Source: Paenibacillus antibioticophila (GTDB taxonomy: Bacteria; Bacillota; Bacilli; Paenibacillales; Paenibacillaceae). From it: DNA of 55,776 nt. The notes beneath the pieces were generated by a model, which was given only the letters and a program-made list of their open reading frames with translations, was not told the DNA's origin and searched no databases. The stretch covers positions 1 to 55,776 of the forward strand of contig NZ_HG005142.1 of NCBI RefSeq assembly GCF_000455265.1, in the 5' to 3' direction. The position numbers and the translations under genes were made by a program. Shown here piece after piece: positions 26,371 to 37,094 of the stretch (within the stretch, counting starts at the first letter, position 1; each line of letters starts with the position of its first letter).

Positions 26371-27756
26371 TTAACTAAGCCGATGTCCTAGTTCCTTGCC
26401 TACTTTCCAGATGTCTCCTGCTCCCATCGTCAGCACCAGATCCCCCGGTTGAAGACGATTCTGCAAATCAGCAAGCACGTCCTGCTTGGATGGCAAATAT
26501 CTCGCAGCCGGGTTGCTGTTCTCCTTGATCAAATCAACGAGCTTGGAAGAATGGATTCCTTCAATCTGCTTCTCGCCAGCCGGAGAGTAAATATCCGTAA
26601 TGATCACTTCATCCGCTTCACCAAACGCTTTGCTGAAAGCGTCAAGCAAGAAGAAGGTTCGTGTATAGCGCTGCGGCTGGAATACGGCAATAATTCGCTT
26701 GCCTGTAGCCTTGGCTGCGGCAATCGTTGCCTGAATCTCCGTCGGATGATGCGCATAATCATCAATAACAAGGATATCATTCTTTTCACCCAGCACCTGG
26801 AATCTGCGCTTAGCACCATGAAAACCCTTGATTCCACGGGCAATGTCCGCAAATGGAATCCCTGCTTCCAGGCATACAATGATGGTTGCCATCGCATTTT
26901 GAACGTTATGTCTGCCCGGCACTGACAATTCTACTGTGCCCAGGGTCTCAGCGCCATGCTTCATGCTGAAAGAGACCTGTCTGTCGCCCAGCCTGATCTC
27001 CTCGGCTGAGTAATCGCACGGTTCATCAATGCCGTACGTAATGACCTGGCAGGCAAGCTGCGGGCGAAGCTCATTAATGATTCCGTCATCACCGCACACC
27101 ACGGCTTTGCCTTCGGGCTTGATCTGATTCAGAAACTGGACATAAGCTTCCTTCAGTTTACCGAAATCTCCATTATAATTTTCAAGGTGATCGGCCTCGA
27201 TATTCGTAACGACCCCCAGGTAAGGATGATATTGCAGGAAGGAGCCGTCACTTTCGTCCGCTTCAGCTACCACATAGTTACCTTTTCCAGCCTTCGCGTT
27301 CGTACCGATATCCATAATTTCCCCGCCGATAATATAGGTTGGGTCGGTATTGCACTGTTCCATCACCAGCGCGATCATCGAAGAAGTCGTTGTCTTTCCG
27401 TGGGCTCCGGCGACAGCCACACCAAGACGTTCATTAAGCAGCCGGGCGAGCATTTGCGAGCGATGAAGAATCGGAATCCCTTGCTCTTCCGCCTCGACCC
27501 GTTCTACATTGTCCTTGGGCAGCGCCGTTGAATACACCACCAGATCAGCCCCGTGCACTTGCTCCGCCGTATGGCCAATATAGATTTTTGCCCCCTTTGC
27601 CGCAAGCTTCTCAGTTAATTCCTGGGATGCCACATCGGAGCCGGTAACCGTATACCCCATCTCCAGCATCACACGGGCAATGGCGCTCATCCCATAGCCG
27701 CCGATACCAATAAAATGCACATGTTGTTCAGTCAAATTTACCAATTTACAAGTCAC
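26371..27756 (-). CDS. murC: UDP-N-acetylmuramate--L-alanine ligase
   Basis: ATP-dependent ligase adding L-Ala to UDP-MurNAc in peptidoglycan synthesis. It has FIGIGGYGMSAIA (15-27), P-loop GAHGKTTTSS (117-126), EADESDGSFL and DYAHHPTE. Length 461. The GTG start overlaps the folC stop as GTGA; a TTG 15 bases further could also serve because GGTGA precedes it. murC is not next to folC in B. subtilis, so this linkage is a point of difference. Confidence 0.94.
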   Translation of the reverse strand: MTCKLVNLTEQHVHFIGIGGYGMSAIARVMLEMGYTVTGSDVASQELTEKLAAKGAKIYIGHTAEQVHGADLVVYSTALPKDNVERVEAEEQGIPILHRSQMLARLLNERLGVAVAGAHGKTTTSSMIALVMEQCNTDPTYIIGGEIMDIGTNAKAGKGNYVVAEADESDGSFLQYHPYLGVVTNIEADHLENYNGDFGKLKEAYVQFLNQIKPEGKAVVCGDDGIINELRPQLACQVITYGIDEPCDYSAEEIRLGDRQVSFSMKHGAETLGTVELSVPGRHNVQNAMATIIVCLEAGIPFADIARGIKGFHGAKRRFQVLGEKNDILVIDDYAHHPTEIQATIAAAKATGKRIIAVFQPQRYTRTFFLLDAFSKAFGEADEVIITDIYSPAGEKQIEGIHSSKLVDLIKENSNPAARYLPSKQDVLADLQNRLQPGDLVLTMGAGDIWKVGKELGHRLS

Positions 27757-29135
27757 CAGCCTTTTTCAGAATCGGTTTGATGCAGAAGGGTTGCCCGCAC
27801 ATCAGAAATCATATATAGCGTGCCGGTGACTACCCCAAGATCCTCCGGTTCCGTTCGCGACTCGAGCAGGACGAGCGCCTCTTTCCAGTCACGTTCCACG
27901 ATGATTTCCAAACCCGGCTTGGCATACAGAGCCTTCAATTCTTCTACAAGACTTAACAGGGAATCGGTATCCAGCTTGCGTCTGAAATCGGGCTCGGTCA
28001 GTATAAGTGTATCCACTATGGGTAATATATGCTGCAAGTAACTACGATGATGCTTGTTGGACAGCATCCCCATCATCAAATTCAGCTTTCTGTACGAATA
28101 AGAATCAACAAGCGCCTTGGCCAGGCTGGCTGCTCCTTCCGGATTATGAGCCCCATCAAGCACGATTCGAGGCTCGGAAGACACCATCTCCAGCCTTCCA
28201 GCCCAGCTGGTAAGCCTGAATCCACGCTCCAATGAATCATCCTCCAGCACAAACGCCAGATATTGGCGAAGCACCTCAAGCGCCATCATGGCCCCGGCCG
28301 CATTCCGGCATTGATGTTCTCCTGCCATCGTGAGACTCAATTCCAGCTCCCGAAACGGTCCTTGGAACTTTATCTGCTGCTCCGTCTGGTGAACAGATAT
28401 CCGTTCGAACTGAAAATGCTCGCCCAGCAAATAAAGTGAGCTTCGGCAGTTCTCTGCCTGCTCTTTAATGACAGAAATCGCCTCCGGCTGATCCACGCAA
28501 CTGACTACGGGAACCCCAGGCTTAATGATTCCCGCCTTTTCACGGGCTATCAGTTCGATCGTATCTCCCAGCACATCGGTATGGTCAAACCCGATATTGG
28601 TGATGATGGAGACAATCGGGGTTACGATATTAGTAACATCCATCCTTCCCCCAAGTCCTGTCTCCCATACCACCACATCCGGATAGCACACCTCGGCAAA
28701 ATAAAGGATAGCTATGGCTGTACTGACCTCAAACATCGTTGGGGACCCCAGCTCACTCTCCGCAATTTCCTTTACGAGAGGCAGCAGACGGTTGGATAGA
28801 GCCAGAAGCGTCTCTTCCGGAATATCCATTCCATCATACTGAAACCGGTTTGTGAACTTGGTAATATAGGGGGAAGTGAATGTCCCTGTATGGTATCCGC
28901 ACTCCAGCAAAACTTTCGTTAAAAAGGCACAGGTAGAACCCTTGCCATTCGTCCCGGCCACATGAATGAATTTGAGTCTGCGATGAGGATTGCCCAGCCG
29001 TTCCATCAACAGCTCAATTCGTTCCAGGCCCGGACGGATCCCGAAGGGGATCAGTCCGTTAATCCAGTCAACAGCCTCACTATAGCTATGCAGCGCTGCT
29101 TCGATTTCCTGATTGCTTGCCTCCATATCTGTCAC
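27753..29135 (-). CDS. folC: Bifunctional folylpolyglutamate synthase/dihydrofolate synthase
   Basis: Adds glutamate to folates (and glutamate to dihydropteroate). Mur-ligase superfamily fold: P-loop AGTNGKGST (60-68), FTSPYITKFTNRF, and the GLGGRMDVTN motif. Length 460. It starts three bases after valS and overlaps murC by four bases. In B. subtilis valS-folC is also adjacent. Confidence 0.94.
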   Translation of the reverse strand: MTDMEASNQEIEAALHSYSEAVDWINGLIPFGIRPGLERIELLMERLGNPHRRLKFIHVAGTNGKGSTCAFLTKVLLECGYHTGTFTSPYITKFTNRFQYDGMDIPEETLLALSNRLLPLVKEIAESELGSPTMFEVSTAIAILYFAEVCYPDVVVWETGLGGRMDVTNIVTPIVSIITNIGFDHTDVLGDTIELIAREKAGIIKPGVPVVSCVDQPEAISVIKEQAENCRSSLYLLGEHFQFERISVHQTEQQIKFQGPFRELELSLTMAGEHQCRNAAGAMMALEVLRQYLAFVLEDDSLERGFRLTSWAGRLEMVSSEPRIVLDGAHNPEGAASLAKALVDSYSYRKLNLMMGMLSNKHHRSYLQHILPIVDTLILTEPDFRRKLDTDSLLSLVEELKALYAKPGLEIIVERDWKEALVLLESRTEPEDLGVVTGTLYMISDVRATLLHQTDSEKGW

Positions 29136-29138
29136 CTG

Positions 29139-31820
29139 TTACCCCTTCAGCTCATGGATCCGGGCAAGAACGATATCACGCTTTGAAGAATAATCCGCCA
29201 TTTTGGCACGTTCCTCTTCGATTACCTTAGCAGGCGCTTTGGAGACAAATCCTTCATTGGCAAGCTTCTTCTCTACCCGTTCAACTTCCTTGTTTAGATG
29301 TTCCGCTTCCTTTTCCAAACGGGCAATTTCCTGGCTGATATCGATCAGTCCCGCCAGCGGCAGATACAATTCAGCACCGGACACCACAGCGGTCATGGCT
29401 TTATCCGGAACCGCCGTATCCAGAGAAGCTCCAAATTCGGACGTATTACAGAAGCGGCGGATGTAGTGTGCGTTATTCTCCACGATACGTAGTTCTTCTG
29501 CCGAAACAGGCTTAACCAGCAGATCGATCTTTTTGCTCATCGGCACGTTCACTTCAGCCCGAATATTCCGAACAGCACGAATGATGTCCATAAGCAGTCC
29601 CATTTCCTTTACAGCCTGTGGAGCTTCAAAGACCGGATCATACTTCGGCCATTCGGCCAAAGTGATTGTATCGCCAGAATGCGGCAAATGCTGCCATATT
29701 TCCTCGGAAATAAACGGCATGAACGGGTGAATCATGCGAAGGGTCCGATCCAGTACATAGGCAAGTACGGACTGGGTTTTCTTTTTTGCCGCCGCATCTT
29801 CACCATACAGTGAGAGCTTAGCAAATTCAATATACCAATCACACAGATCGTCCCAGATGAAGTTATATAACTGACGTCCGGTTTCTCCGAACTCATATGC
29901 ATCAATCAGACGGGTAATCTCCCGTGCTGTCTCATTCATACGGTGAAGAATCCAGCGATCCGCTGTCGTCAAATCACCGGTAATATCAATATCCTCTATA
30001 GTCACGCCTTCAAGGTTCATCAAGGCAAAACGGGAAGCATTCCAGATCTTGTTCGCAAAGTTGCGGGCTTGCTCCACGCGTTCCCAATGGAAGCGCAGGT
30101 CCTGTCCTGGTGTGCTGCTGGTTGAAACCATATAACGCATCGCGTCAGCGCCATATTTGTCGATCACTTCAAGCGGATCCACGCCGTTGCCGAGGGATTT
30201 GGACATCTTGCGTCCTTCACTATCCCTGGTTAACCCGTGAATTAGAGCATCCTTAAATGGAATCTGCTGTGTGAATTCAAGCCCAGTAAAGATCATCCGC
30301 GATACCCAGAACGGAATAATATCATACCCCGTTACGAGCACATTTGTTGGAAAATAACGCTTGAAATCCTCGGCGTTTTCATTTGGCCAGCCCAGCGTTG
30401 AGAACGGCCAGAGCGCAGAGCTGAACCAGGTGTCGAGCACATCCTCATCCTGTCTCAGATCATCGCGTCCCAGCTTAGCGCGAGCTTCTTCCTCACTGCG
30501 CGCAACGACCATTTCACCTGTCGCATCGCAATACCAGGCAGGAATCCGGTGGCCCCACCACAATTGACGGGAAATACACCAGTCGCGAACATTTTCAATC
30601 CAATGCAAATAGGTTTTCTCAAACCGGTCTGGGACGAATTTTACACCCTTGCCTGATTTTTGAGCATCGATAGCTGTTTCCGCCAGCGGCTGCATTTTTA
30701 CAAACCACTGTGTCGAAAGATAGGGTTCTACTACTGCTCCCGTACGCTCGCTATGGCCTACTTGATGCACATGATCCTCGATTTTAATCAGCACGCCCTG
30801 CTCTTGCAAATCCTTGACGATTTGCTTGCGGCACTCGCTGCGGTCCAGACCTTGATACTTGCCGGCTTCCTCGTTCATCGTTCCGCTTTCATCCATCACA
30901 GTGATTTGGGGCAGGTTATGACGCAACCCAACCTCAAAGTCATTCGGATCATGAGCTGGCGTAATCTTTACCGCACCGCTTCCGAACTCCTTCTCGACAT
31001 AATCATCAGCGATAATCGGGATTTCGCGTCCGGTCAAAGGCAGTACCAGCATTTTACCGATCAGGTCTTGATAACGTTCATCCTTCGGATGAACAGCAAC
31101 CGCGGTATCCCCAAGCATGGTCTCCGGCCGGGTTGTGGCTACCGTAATGGAGCCGCTGCCGTCCTTTAGCGGATACTGTAAATGGTACAGGTGACCGTTC
31201 ACTTCTTTATATTCAACTTCAATATCCGACAAGGCTGTCCGCGCCGCCGGATCCCAGTTAATGATGTATTTTCCGCGGTAGATCAGACCCTTTTCATACA
31301 GCTTAACAAACACCTCCCGTACAGCTTCGGATAATCCTTCATCCAAAGTAAAGCGTTCGCGGGAGTAGTCCAATGAAAAACCCATTTTCTCCCATTGTTC
31401 ATGGATCGTATTTGCGTAAAGCTCCTTCCATTCCCACACCTTCTCCAGGAATGCTTCACGGCCCAGATCATAACGAGTCACGCCCTGCTCGCGCAGCTTC
31501 TGCTCCACCTTCGTCTGCGTGGCAATTCCCGCATGGTCTGAACCCGGGAGCCAAAGCGCGTCATAGCCCTGCATCCGCTTGGTGCGGATCAGAATATCCT
31601 GCAAGGTAAAATCAAGCGCATGCCCCATATGAAGTATACCGGTAACATTCGGCGGAGGGATCACGATTGTATATGGTTCTGCATCCGGCCGTTGACCCGC
31701 CTTGAAAAAACCGCCCTCCATCCAGTACCGGTACCATTTCTGTTCTGCGGCTTTCGGATCATAGGTCGTCGGCATGTTGGCCGACATCGATTGAGATGAT
31801 TGATGATTTTGATCTGACAT
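29139..31820 (-). CDS. valS: Valyl-tRNA synthetase
   Basis: Class I aminoacyl-tRNA synthetase. HIGH motif as HMGHA (64-68), KMSKS motif as [11 protein letters not shown] (about residue 535), an editing domain between them and a C-terminal coiled-coil arm. The ATG at 31820 (893 residues) has GGAGGC upstream; the open frame extends into the T-box terminator and is not used. A T-box leader precedes it. Confidence 0.97.
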   Translation of the reverse strand: MSDQNHQSSQSMSANMPTTYDPKAAEQKWYRYWMEGGFFKAGQRPDAEPYTIVIPPPNVTGILHMGHALDFTLQDILIRTKRMQGYDALWLPGSDHAGIATQTKVEQKLREQGVTRYDLGREAFLEKVWEWKELYANTIHEQWEKMGFSLDYSRERFTLDEGLSEAVREVFVKLYEKGLIYRGKYIINWDPAARTALSDIEVEYKEVNGHLYHLQYPLKDGSGSITVATTRPETMLGDTAVAVHPKDERYQDLIGKMLVLPLTGREIPIIADDYVEKEFGSGAVKITPAHDPNDFEVGLRHNLPQITVMDESGTMNEEAGKYQGLDRSECRKQIVKDLQEQGVLIKIEDHVHQVGHSERTGAVVEPYLSTQWFVKMQPLAETAIDAQKSGKGVKFVPDRFEKTYLHWIENVRDWCISRQLWWGHRIPAWYCDATGEMVVARSEEEARAKLGRDDLRQDEDVLDTWFSSALWPFSTLGWPNENAEDFKRYFPTNVLVTGYDIIPFWVSRMIFTGLEFTQQIPFKDALIHGLTRDSEGRKMSKSLGNGVDPLEVIDKYGADAMRYMVSTSSTPGQDLRFHWERVEQARNFANKIWNASRFALMNLEGVTIEDIDITGDLTTADRWILHRMNETAREITRLIDAYEFGETGRQLYNFIWDDLCDWYIEFAKLSLYGEDAAAKKKTQSVLAYVLDRTLRMIHPFMPFISEEIWQHLPHSGDTITLAEWPKYDPVFEAPQAVKEMGLLMDIIRAVRNIRAEVNVPMSKKIDLLVKPVSAEELRIVENNAHYIRRFCNTSEFGASLDTAVPDKAMTAVVSGAELYLPLAGLIDISQEIARLEKEAEHLNKEVERVEKKLANEGFVSKAPAKVIEEERAKMADYSSKRDIVLARIHELKG

Positions 31821-31845
31821 GTTTTCCAAGCCTCCGTCAACAAAA

Positions 31846-32187
31846 TTAATAAAACAAAAAAAGCCCTTCGTCTCAAAGGACGAAAGGCTTTGCTTTCGCG
31901 GTACCACCTTTGTTTTACAGCAACGCATCCCTAGAGATTCCTGTTCATGCCCTCAGGCAATCATAGAAATACAGGAAGCGTATCCGTAACACTCATACAC
32001 GTAACGGGTGCGATCCGGCCCATTCTATTCGCAGCCATTCATGCTGCGGGTGAAACGGGCGACTCCCGGGCGACTTCGGCCAGCAGCATCCTGCGGATAT
32101 TCCCAGCACATCCATCCGCTCTCTGAAGGGCTTACTGCCTACTCCTCCCAATCCAAGTCATTGCCTTATATGTTATCCAATATTTAT
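31846..32187 (-). promoter_or_regulatory. Valine T-box leader with terminator/antiterminator
   Basis: The T-box core on the minus strand is GGTGGTACCGCG (31897-31908), followed by a terminator hairpin AAAGCCTTTCGTCC...GACGAAGGGCTTTTTTT (31856-31890). Further upstream, stem I carries an AGAGAGCGGAT segment (about 32125) pairing with ATCCGC, and then GAAGTC, where GUC at 32074-32072 is a good candidate valine specifier codon. The leader senses uncharged tRNA-Val. The specifier assignment is by eye. Confidence 0.88.
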
Positions 32188-32194
32188 CTTTATC

Positions 32195-32223
32195 ATAATA
32201 TCCTGAATACATACGGTAGTCAA
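32195..32223 (-). promoter_or_regulatory. valS promoter
   Basis: On the minus strand: -35 TTGACT (32218-32223), 17-bp spacer, -10 TATTAT (32195-32200), just upstream of the T-box leader and about 380 bases before the valS ATG. Confidence 0.75.
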
Positions 32224-32330
32224 CCTGGATTGGAAAAAATGGACTTTTGTCCGCTTCGAGCGGACGTTTGGGCTGTGCAGTAAAGCACGTAACAGCGGAA
32301 TATAGTTAAAACATTGGAGGACGAGTTAAA

Positions 32331-33350
32331 GGGGCAACGTGTGAAGTATGCTTACGATCGCTGTTGTTCGCGGATTTCCATGATTGGACTAAGTTCTGGC
32401 AAGGGAGAATTCCGCTCACAAAGGCGAACGCTCCGCTTAATGCTTCCGAAGTAGCTTTCTTACAGAAAGCTTGTAACACTTCACACTTATGCCCTGATTA
32501 CTTCGCCTTGCTGTTTAACTGATATGCAGTTGCACAAAGCTATGCCTAAGCTGCATAGCAATAACTGCACTGCATTAAGCTTTCTGCTTGCCGTCTGTGC
32601 CATGCAAGCAAGATACTGCGCGTCTGGAATTCCGCCCCGGCCTCACGATGCTTGGGCCTTGCACAGAACTTCACTCGCCATACTAATCAGCCCCATTCCT
32701 GTCACGGATCAAAGGATACGCTCCAGTGAAATTTCATACCTTAAATTCTTCATTTGACGCTCGAACCCACTTTTAGTGAAAAAACTTACCTTAGATCGCC
32801 AGTATCTAGTTAAACCCGCGGTATAGCCAACTTTAAGCGAAAGAATTTCACTATATCCGTATTTCCACCATTTCGCCTAAATTTAGAGTAACTTTTTTCA
32901 CTGTATGCGTGTGATCCGTATTTGCATGAGGGCGATCAACCGTCGTCATGCTGTGAAGCACCGCATGCTGGGAGTTTCGCGCAGTGTGAGATCTGCATGA
33001 TACTGATGCAAGATGTGCTTATACGTACTTCGTCGGCTTTTTGCAGAATCTGCTGGGGATAGTCCTTGTGTGGGTGGTTGTCCATGCATCTACCCCTGCT
33101 GAAGGTGCAATGATGCGCAGTTAGCTACTAAAGTGCATTCGTAGCATATAATGCCCTACTCAAGAGACTGCGCAAAAGGGTATAAGTGTGAAGGTTGGTG
33201 CAGTAAAAGCTTTCTGAAAGAAAGCTGCATCGGGAGCATACGCTCGGAGTGGTCGCCTTTGCAAGTGGATTTCTTCCTTGTCAGAACTTATTACAATAAG
33301 AGAAATCCGCGAGCAACAGCGATCGTAAGCACACTTCATACGTTGCCCCC
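32331..33350. repeat. About 1-kb nested imperfect inverted-repeat element, no coding capacity
   Basis: The left arm (32331-32495) and the right arm (33178-33350) are inverted copies of each other. The outer 48 bases (GGGGCAACGT onward on the left, ACGTTGCCCC at the right end) differ at three positions. Each arm holds a small hairpin AGCTTTCT-NNC-AGAAAGCT. Inverted similarity continues inside, for example ACGGATCA...CAGTGAAA at about 32705 and, inverted, about 32915. The centre is near 32815-32840. No open frame here has a domain, Shine-Dalgarno or family match. No clear target-site duplication was seen. It replaces ysxE of the B. subtilis order. Confidence 0.8.
32724..32903. repeat. Four AGTGAAA-type repeats at the centre of the 1-kb element
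   Basis: Four copies of about 27 bases share YAGTGAAAWW and a CTTAAA-like part: 32724-32750 and 32774-32800 on the plus strand, 32826-32853 and 32875-32903 on the minus strand. The arrangement is head to head around a CCGCGG at 32816-32821, so the cluster is itself an inverted repeat centred near 32814. Confidence 0.6.
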
Positions 33351-33380
33351 AGCACGCAGAATCATTGGGTCCATAACATC

Positions 33381-33408
33381 AAAAGGGTCGTGCGCTATGG
33401 CACGACCC
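33381..33408 (-). terminator. Terminator after spoVID
   Basis: The minus strand reads GGGTCGTGC, a CATAGC loop, GCACGACCC and TTTT, starting seven bases past the spoVID stop. A nine-base-pair perfect stem. Confidence 0.8.
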
Positions 33409-33414
33409 ATTACC

Positions 33415-34749
33415 CTACGGAATATACAGCACCTGTCCTTCGGCAAGGTGATTTTCCGAGAGTCTGTTGTATAGTTGCAATTCACGGGAGCTAAGCTGAT
33501 ATCGGTCTGCGATCTCGTCCAGCGTCTCCTCCCGCTGCACGATGACCAGCTTCACTTTGCGGAAAGGCGTCTGTTCTTCAACATTTCTGATGAACAGGTT
33601 TTTCCATCTTATTTCTTCCTCTGATAGTCCTTCATCAGCCAAAGAGTTCAGCTCAGCCTGTGCCTGCTCACTCGGTATTTCCTCTGCCGTCTGGCGTTTC
33701 CCCTTCAGCAGCTTGCTCAGCCCGAAGTGCCCTTCGTTCGCAGATTTTTCCGGTTTTTTGCTGCCAAGAGCAATTTTCATTTCCTTCTTCTCTTCTTGTG
33801 CCGGGGCTGTGTTCTCTTCTATTTCGGGCTCCAAATCCAGTTCCTCGTTAGGAAGCGCCTCATGAATTGGGGCAGGAGCTTCCTCTTGAATAGGTTCTAC
33901 ATAAGCCATCACAGGCTCGCTCTCCGGCTCGCTATCAGGCAAAGCAGCTTGCGTCTGCAGTTCTCTCTCCCTGTCCAAATGCTCCTGGGGACTTTCACCG
34001 GTGGGGTCACTAGCTGGCGTCAACGGATGAAATTCCAGCTCGACCTCTTGCGCAATCTCCCGATCATCATCCTCATCCGTCTCCTGCTCGTTCCAGCTTG
34101 AAACAGAGGCTGCCTTCTTGTCCGCAAAATCAGCCCGGCTAAACAGAGGCGATTCCTCGTCATTCCATGATAACGGGGAAGCCTGCTCGTCCTGACCTGG
34201 CTGTGTCTGCTGCGCCTCCTGTTCCCAATTCCGGAAATGCTCCGTATAGCTGCGCTCCAGTTCTCCCGATTGAAATCCGCTGCCCCATTCGGTCAACGAT
34301 TCCTGAACCGCCTGCTCTTTAACATCTGCAGCAGGCTCATAGGCAGCTGTGAATTCGCGTTCCTTCCACTCATCACTGCTGTCATTCCGTGACGCAGACT
34401 CTACGCCGTGCAATGAGAGAACACCGGTTATGTTTAAGCTTTTTGAGCTAAGCAGATCGACATCGAAATTGTCGATCTCGACGGCAATGTCCTCCAGCTT
34501 GCCAACCCGGCTCAGCGGTATCGTAATTTCAACCGGAATCCAATGCTCCAGTTGATGGGTGCCTTCTCCGCCGCTGTATACGCCCGACAAGAGCAAATGC
34601 CCGCGCAGCGAAGCATAGTCCTCTCCGGGAATAACCTGGATTCTAGGAACCAGCTCCATTTCCTCCAGCTCTTCAATGCCGGCAACGTTCTCTCCCAGGT
34701 GTACGCGTTCATAAATATCAAACCTCAGACCGTAGGATTGATCGGCCAA
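33415..34749 (-). CDS. spoVID: Stage VI sporulation protein D (SpoVID), coat morphogen
   Basis: Morphogenetic protein required for coat encasement, binding SpoIVA, SafA and CotE. An N-terminal beta-rich domain (about 1-125) with LRFDIYERVHLGENVAGIEEL is followed by an acidic Glu/Gln-rich linker (about 130-395) and a C-terminal LysM domain (about 398-444, ending EGQVLYIP). Length 444. The start is TTG, with GGGAGGG eight bases upstream. SafA, its known partner, is encoded at the left of this window. Between hemL and valS, as in B. subtilis, but with a pseudouridine synthase gene between it and hemL. Confidence 0.9.
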   Translation of the reverse strand: MADQSYGLRFDIYERVHLGENVAGIEELEEMELVPRIQVIPGEDYASLRGHLLLSGVYSGGEGTHQLEHWIPVEITIPLSRVGKLEDIAVEIDNFDVDLLSSKSLNITGVLSLHGVESASRNDSSDEWKEREFTAAYEPAADVKEQAVQESLTEWGSGFQSGELERSYTEHFRNWEQEAQQTQPGQDEQASPLSWNDEESPLFSRADFADKKAASVSSWNEQETDEDDDREIAQEVELEFHPLTPASDPTGESPQEHLDRERELQTQAALPDSEPESEPVMAYVEPIQEEAPAPIHEALPNEELDLEPEIEENTAPAQEEKKEMKIALGSKKPEKSANEGHFGLSKLLKGKRQTAEEIPSEQAQAELNSLADEGLSEEEIRWKNLFIRNVEEQTPFRKVKLVIVQREETLDEIADRYQLSSRELQLYNRLSENHLAEGQVLYIP

Positions 34750-34840
34750 AATAATTCCCTCCCTTCAGCATATCCAAACATGATTTTGTATCCGGTAAGT
34801 GCACGGGTCCAAATCATCGCTCGATTTTATCTATATGCTT

Positions 34841-34866
34841 AAAAAGAGAGTGCATGACTCCTTTTT
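34841..34866 (-). terminator. A/T-rich terminator after the pseudouridine synthase gene
   Basis: On the minus strand AAAAAGGAGT, loop CATGC, ACTCTCTTTTT forms a stem with one bulge, overlapping the stop codon of the upstream gene. It separates the hem genes from spoVID, so spoVID probably has its own sporulation promoter. Confidence 0.55.
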
Positions 34867-35776
34867 ATTCTGCCGATCTCAGCTTGGCGAGGATTCCCTC
34901 CCAGGCTGCCGGCCAAGGATCGGATACAACGACCGGTTCACCCGTCATCGGATGAGGAAAGGACAAGCTCTCCCCATGCAAGGCCTGATGCTTCAGATAT
35001 CGCAGGCTGCCGCCATATAACGCATCGCCTAGCAGCGGATGTCCCATATAGCTCATATGAACCCGGATTTGATGGGTTCTCCCCGTCTCCAGCGTAAGTC
35101 TTACGAGACTTGAAGCGGGATGGGTCTCCACTAATTCAACCCGGGTGACTGCCTTTTTTCCTGTAGGAGACACTCTCCTCCTGGAAGCATGATGGCGATC
35201 TCGTCCGATCGGCTCATCAATGAGCCGCAGTGAAGCTGGGACTACTCCATCAACCAGAGCAACATAGATGCGTCCGATTCTTTTTTCCTCCATAGCCGTC
35301 TCAAGCTGCCGCCGTGCCAGCTCATTCTTGGCATACAGGACCGGCCCTGAGGTGTGTTCATCCAAGCGGTGAACATGCTCGGGAGCAACCAACTCTCCGC
35401 GGCCGGAATAAAGACCGGACACGAGATTAGATAATGCCGGCTCCCGGCTTACTCCGTCCGAATGCACCTTGATCCCCTGCGGCTTGTGGACCACAAGGCA
35501 GTAATCATCCTCATATAGAACCTCCACCGGTTCAAGGGCAGGAGGATATTGAGAAACCTTAGGAGGAAAGCCATGTATACGAAGCCGGTCGCCCGCAAGC
35601 TTGATTCCACCGGCAGCTTCTAAGGAAGCGAGCCACTTCCGGTTCAGTCCATACTCCTCTTCCAACCACAGAAGGGCTGCACTCATGCGGCCCCCCTCTT
35701 CGTGGGCAGGAAGCTTGCCAGGCATCAGCTCCAGCCATTCCCCCCGCCTGATCCCCGGTTTGCGCAGACGGCTCAC
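34865..35776 (-). CDS. RluA-family pseudouridine synthase
   Basis: Isomerises uridine to pseudouridine in RNA; the exact target (rRNA or tRNA) is not clear from sequence. The catalytic Asp lies in [17 protein letters not shown] (about residue 139), and the motifs [16 protein letters not shown] and [21 protein letters not shown] are present. The N-terminal 75 residues may be a degenerate S4-like RNA-binding part. Length 303. It overlaps hemL by four bases, so it is co-translated with the hem genes. B. subtilis has no such gene at this site. Confidence 0.88.
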   Translation of the reverse strand: MSRLRKPGIRRGEWLELMPGKLPAHEEGGRMSAALLWLEEEYGLNRKWLASLEAAGGIKLAGDRLRIHGFPPKVSQYPPALEPVEVLYEDDYCLVVHKPQGIKVHSDGVSREPALSNLVSGLYSGRGELVAPEHVHRLDEHTSGPVLYAKNELARRQLETAMEEKRIGRIYVALVDGVVPASLRLIDEPIGRDRHHASRRRVSPTGKKAVTRVELVETHPASSLVRLTLETGRTHQIRVHMSYMGHPLLGDALYGGSLRYLKHQALHGESLSFPHPMTGEPVVVSDPWPAAWEGILAKLRSAE

Positions 35777-37074
35777 AGCGTTCTAAGCGCACGGCGATGC
35801 GCTTCAATCGTGGCTTCAATATCCGCTTCGGTATGGACTCCGGATACGAACATCCCTTCAAATTGAGAAGGAGCAATATTAATTCCTTCTGTGATCATCG
35901 CTGCAAAATACCGGCGGAACAGCTCCAGATCGCTGCTCTTGGCCGTATCATAATTCACAACCTCGTCCGAGGTGAAGAATGGACATACCATCGAGCCTAC
36001 CCGATTAATTCGGCATGGAATGCCTGCTTCCCTCGCATTCTCCGTGAAGCCCTCTTCCAATCTTGCCGACAAACGCTCTAGCCGATCATAGATCTCCGGC
36101 GTGAGCAAGGATAAGGTCGTATATCCGGCAGTCATCGCAAGCGGGTTGCCGCTAAGCGTTCCCGCTTGATAGATCGGCCCTGTCGGTGCAATTTGCTCCA
36201 TAATTTCCCGTTTGCCGCCATACGCTCCTACAGGTAGTCCGCCCCCGATTACTTTTCCCAGACAGGTCAAATCAGGAGTAACTCCATAACGCCCTTGAGC
36301 ACAATGAATATGTACCCTGAACCCGGTCATCACCTCGTCAAAGATCAGAAGGCTTCCATAACGGGTTGTAATCTCACGAAGCCCTTCCAAGAAGCCTGGG
36401 AGCGGAGGTACCACGCCCATGTTGCCTGCGACAGGCTCCACGATAACTCCGGCAATTTCATCACCAAATCGCTCAAAGGCAAGCTGTACCGAAGCAAGAT
36501 CATTATAAGGAACGGCAATCGTATTAGCCGCAACGCCCTCAGGAACGCCGGGACTATCCGGAAGGCCCAGCGTCGCGACGCCTGAACCCGCCTTGATCAA
36601 TAGACTGTCCGCATGACCGTGATAGGAGCCTTCAAATTTCATAATTTTGCTTCGTCCCGTGTAACCTCGAGCCAGCCGGATCGCACTCATCGTTGCTTCT
36701 GTCCCGGAGTTCACCATCCGTACAATATCAATAGACGGTACCCGCTCGGCCACCAATTCGGCCATTTTCGTCTCCAGCAGGGTTGGCGCACCGAAGCTAG
36801 TGCCTTTGGACGCTGTTTCCTGCAAGGCCGAGACGACCTCAGGATGGGCATGTCCCATAATTAAAGGACCCCATGAGCCTACATAATCAATATATTGGTT
36901 ACCGTCAATATCAAATACTCTGGAGCCTGCACCATGATCCAGATAGATCGGGGTCAGTCCCACCGACTTAAATGCCCGCACCGGGCTGTTGACTCCACCG
37001 GGCAAAACCTTTTTTGCCTGCTCAAATGCCTGACGTGAATGCTCATCACGATGCCGTCCTAAATTTCCGCTCAT
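35773..37074 (-). CDS. hemL: Glutamate-1-semialdehyde 2,1-aminomutase
   Basis: PLP enzyme forming 5-aminolevulinate from glutamate-1-semialdehyde, the second step of the C5 haem route. PLP Lys is about 274 in CLGKVIGGG, with [13 protein letters not shown] near the N-terminus and [15 protein letters not shown]. Length 433. One loop reads [14 protein letters not shown], where the family more often has a small-residue stretch before GGAQ; the catalytic residues are intact. In order hemA-siroheme gene-hemC-cobA/hemD-hemB-hemL. Confidence 0.95.
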   Translation of the reverse strand: MSGNLGRHRDEHSRQAFEQAKKVLPGGVNSPVRAFKSVGLTPIYLDHGAGSRVFDIDGNQYIDYVGSWGPLIMGHAHPEVVSALQETASKGTSFGAPTLLETKMAELVAERVPSIDIVRMVNSGTEATMSAIRLARGYTGRSKIMKFEGSYHGHADSLLIKAGSGVATLGLPDSPGVPEGVAANTIAVPYNDLASVQLAFERFGDEIAGVIVEPVAGNMGVVPPLPGFLEGLREITTRYGSLLIFDEVMTGFRVHIHCAQGRYGVTPDLTCLGKVIGGGLPVGAYGGKREIMEQIAPTGPIYQAGTLSGNPLAMTAGYTTLSLLTPEIYDRLERLSARLEEGFTENAREAGIPCRINRVGSMVCPFFTSDEVVNYDTAKSSDLELFRRYFAAMITEGINIAPSQFEGMFVSGVHTEADIEATIEAHRRALRTL

Positions 37075-37094
37075 AAGCTCAGCTCCTGTTCCCC

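Noticed and set aside
32524..32757. 77-residue plus-strand frame within the 1-kb repeat element
   Set aside because: No domain, no Shine-Dalgarno, and composition as expected for intergenic repeat sequence; one arm of an inverted repeat rather than a gene.
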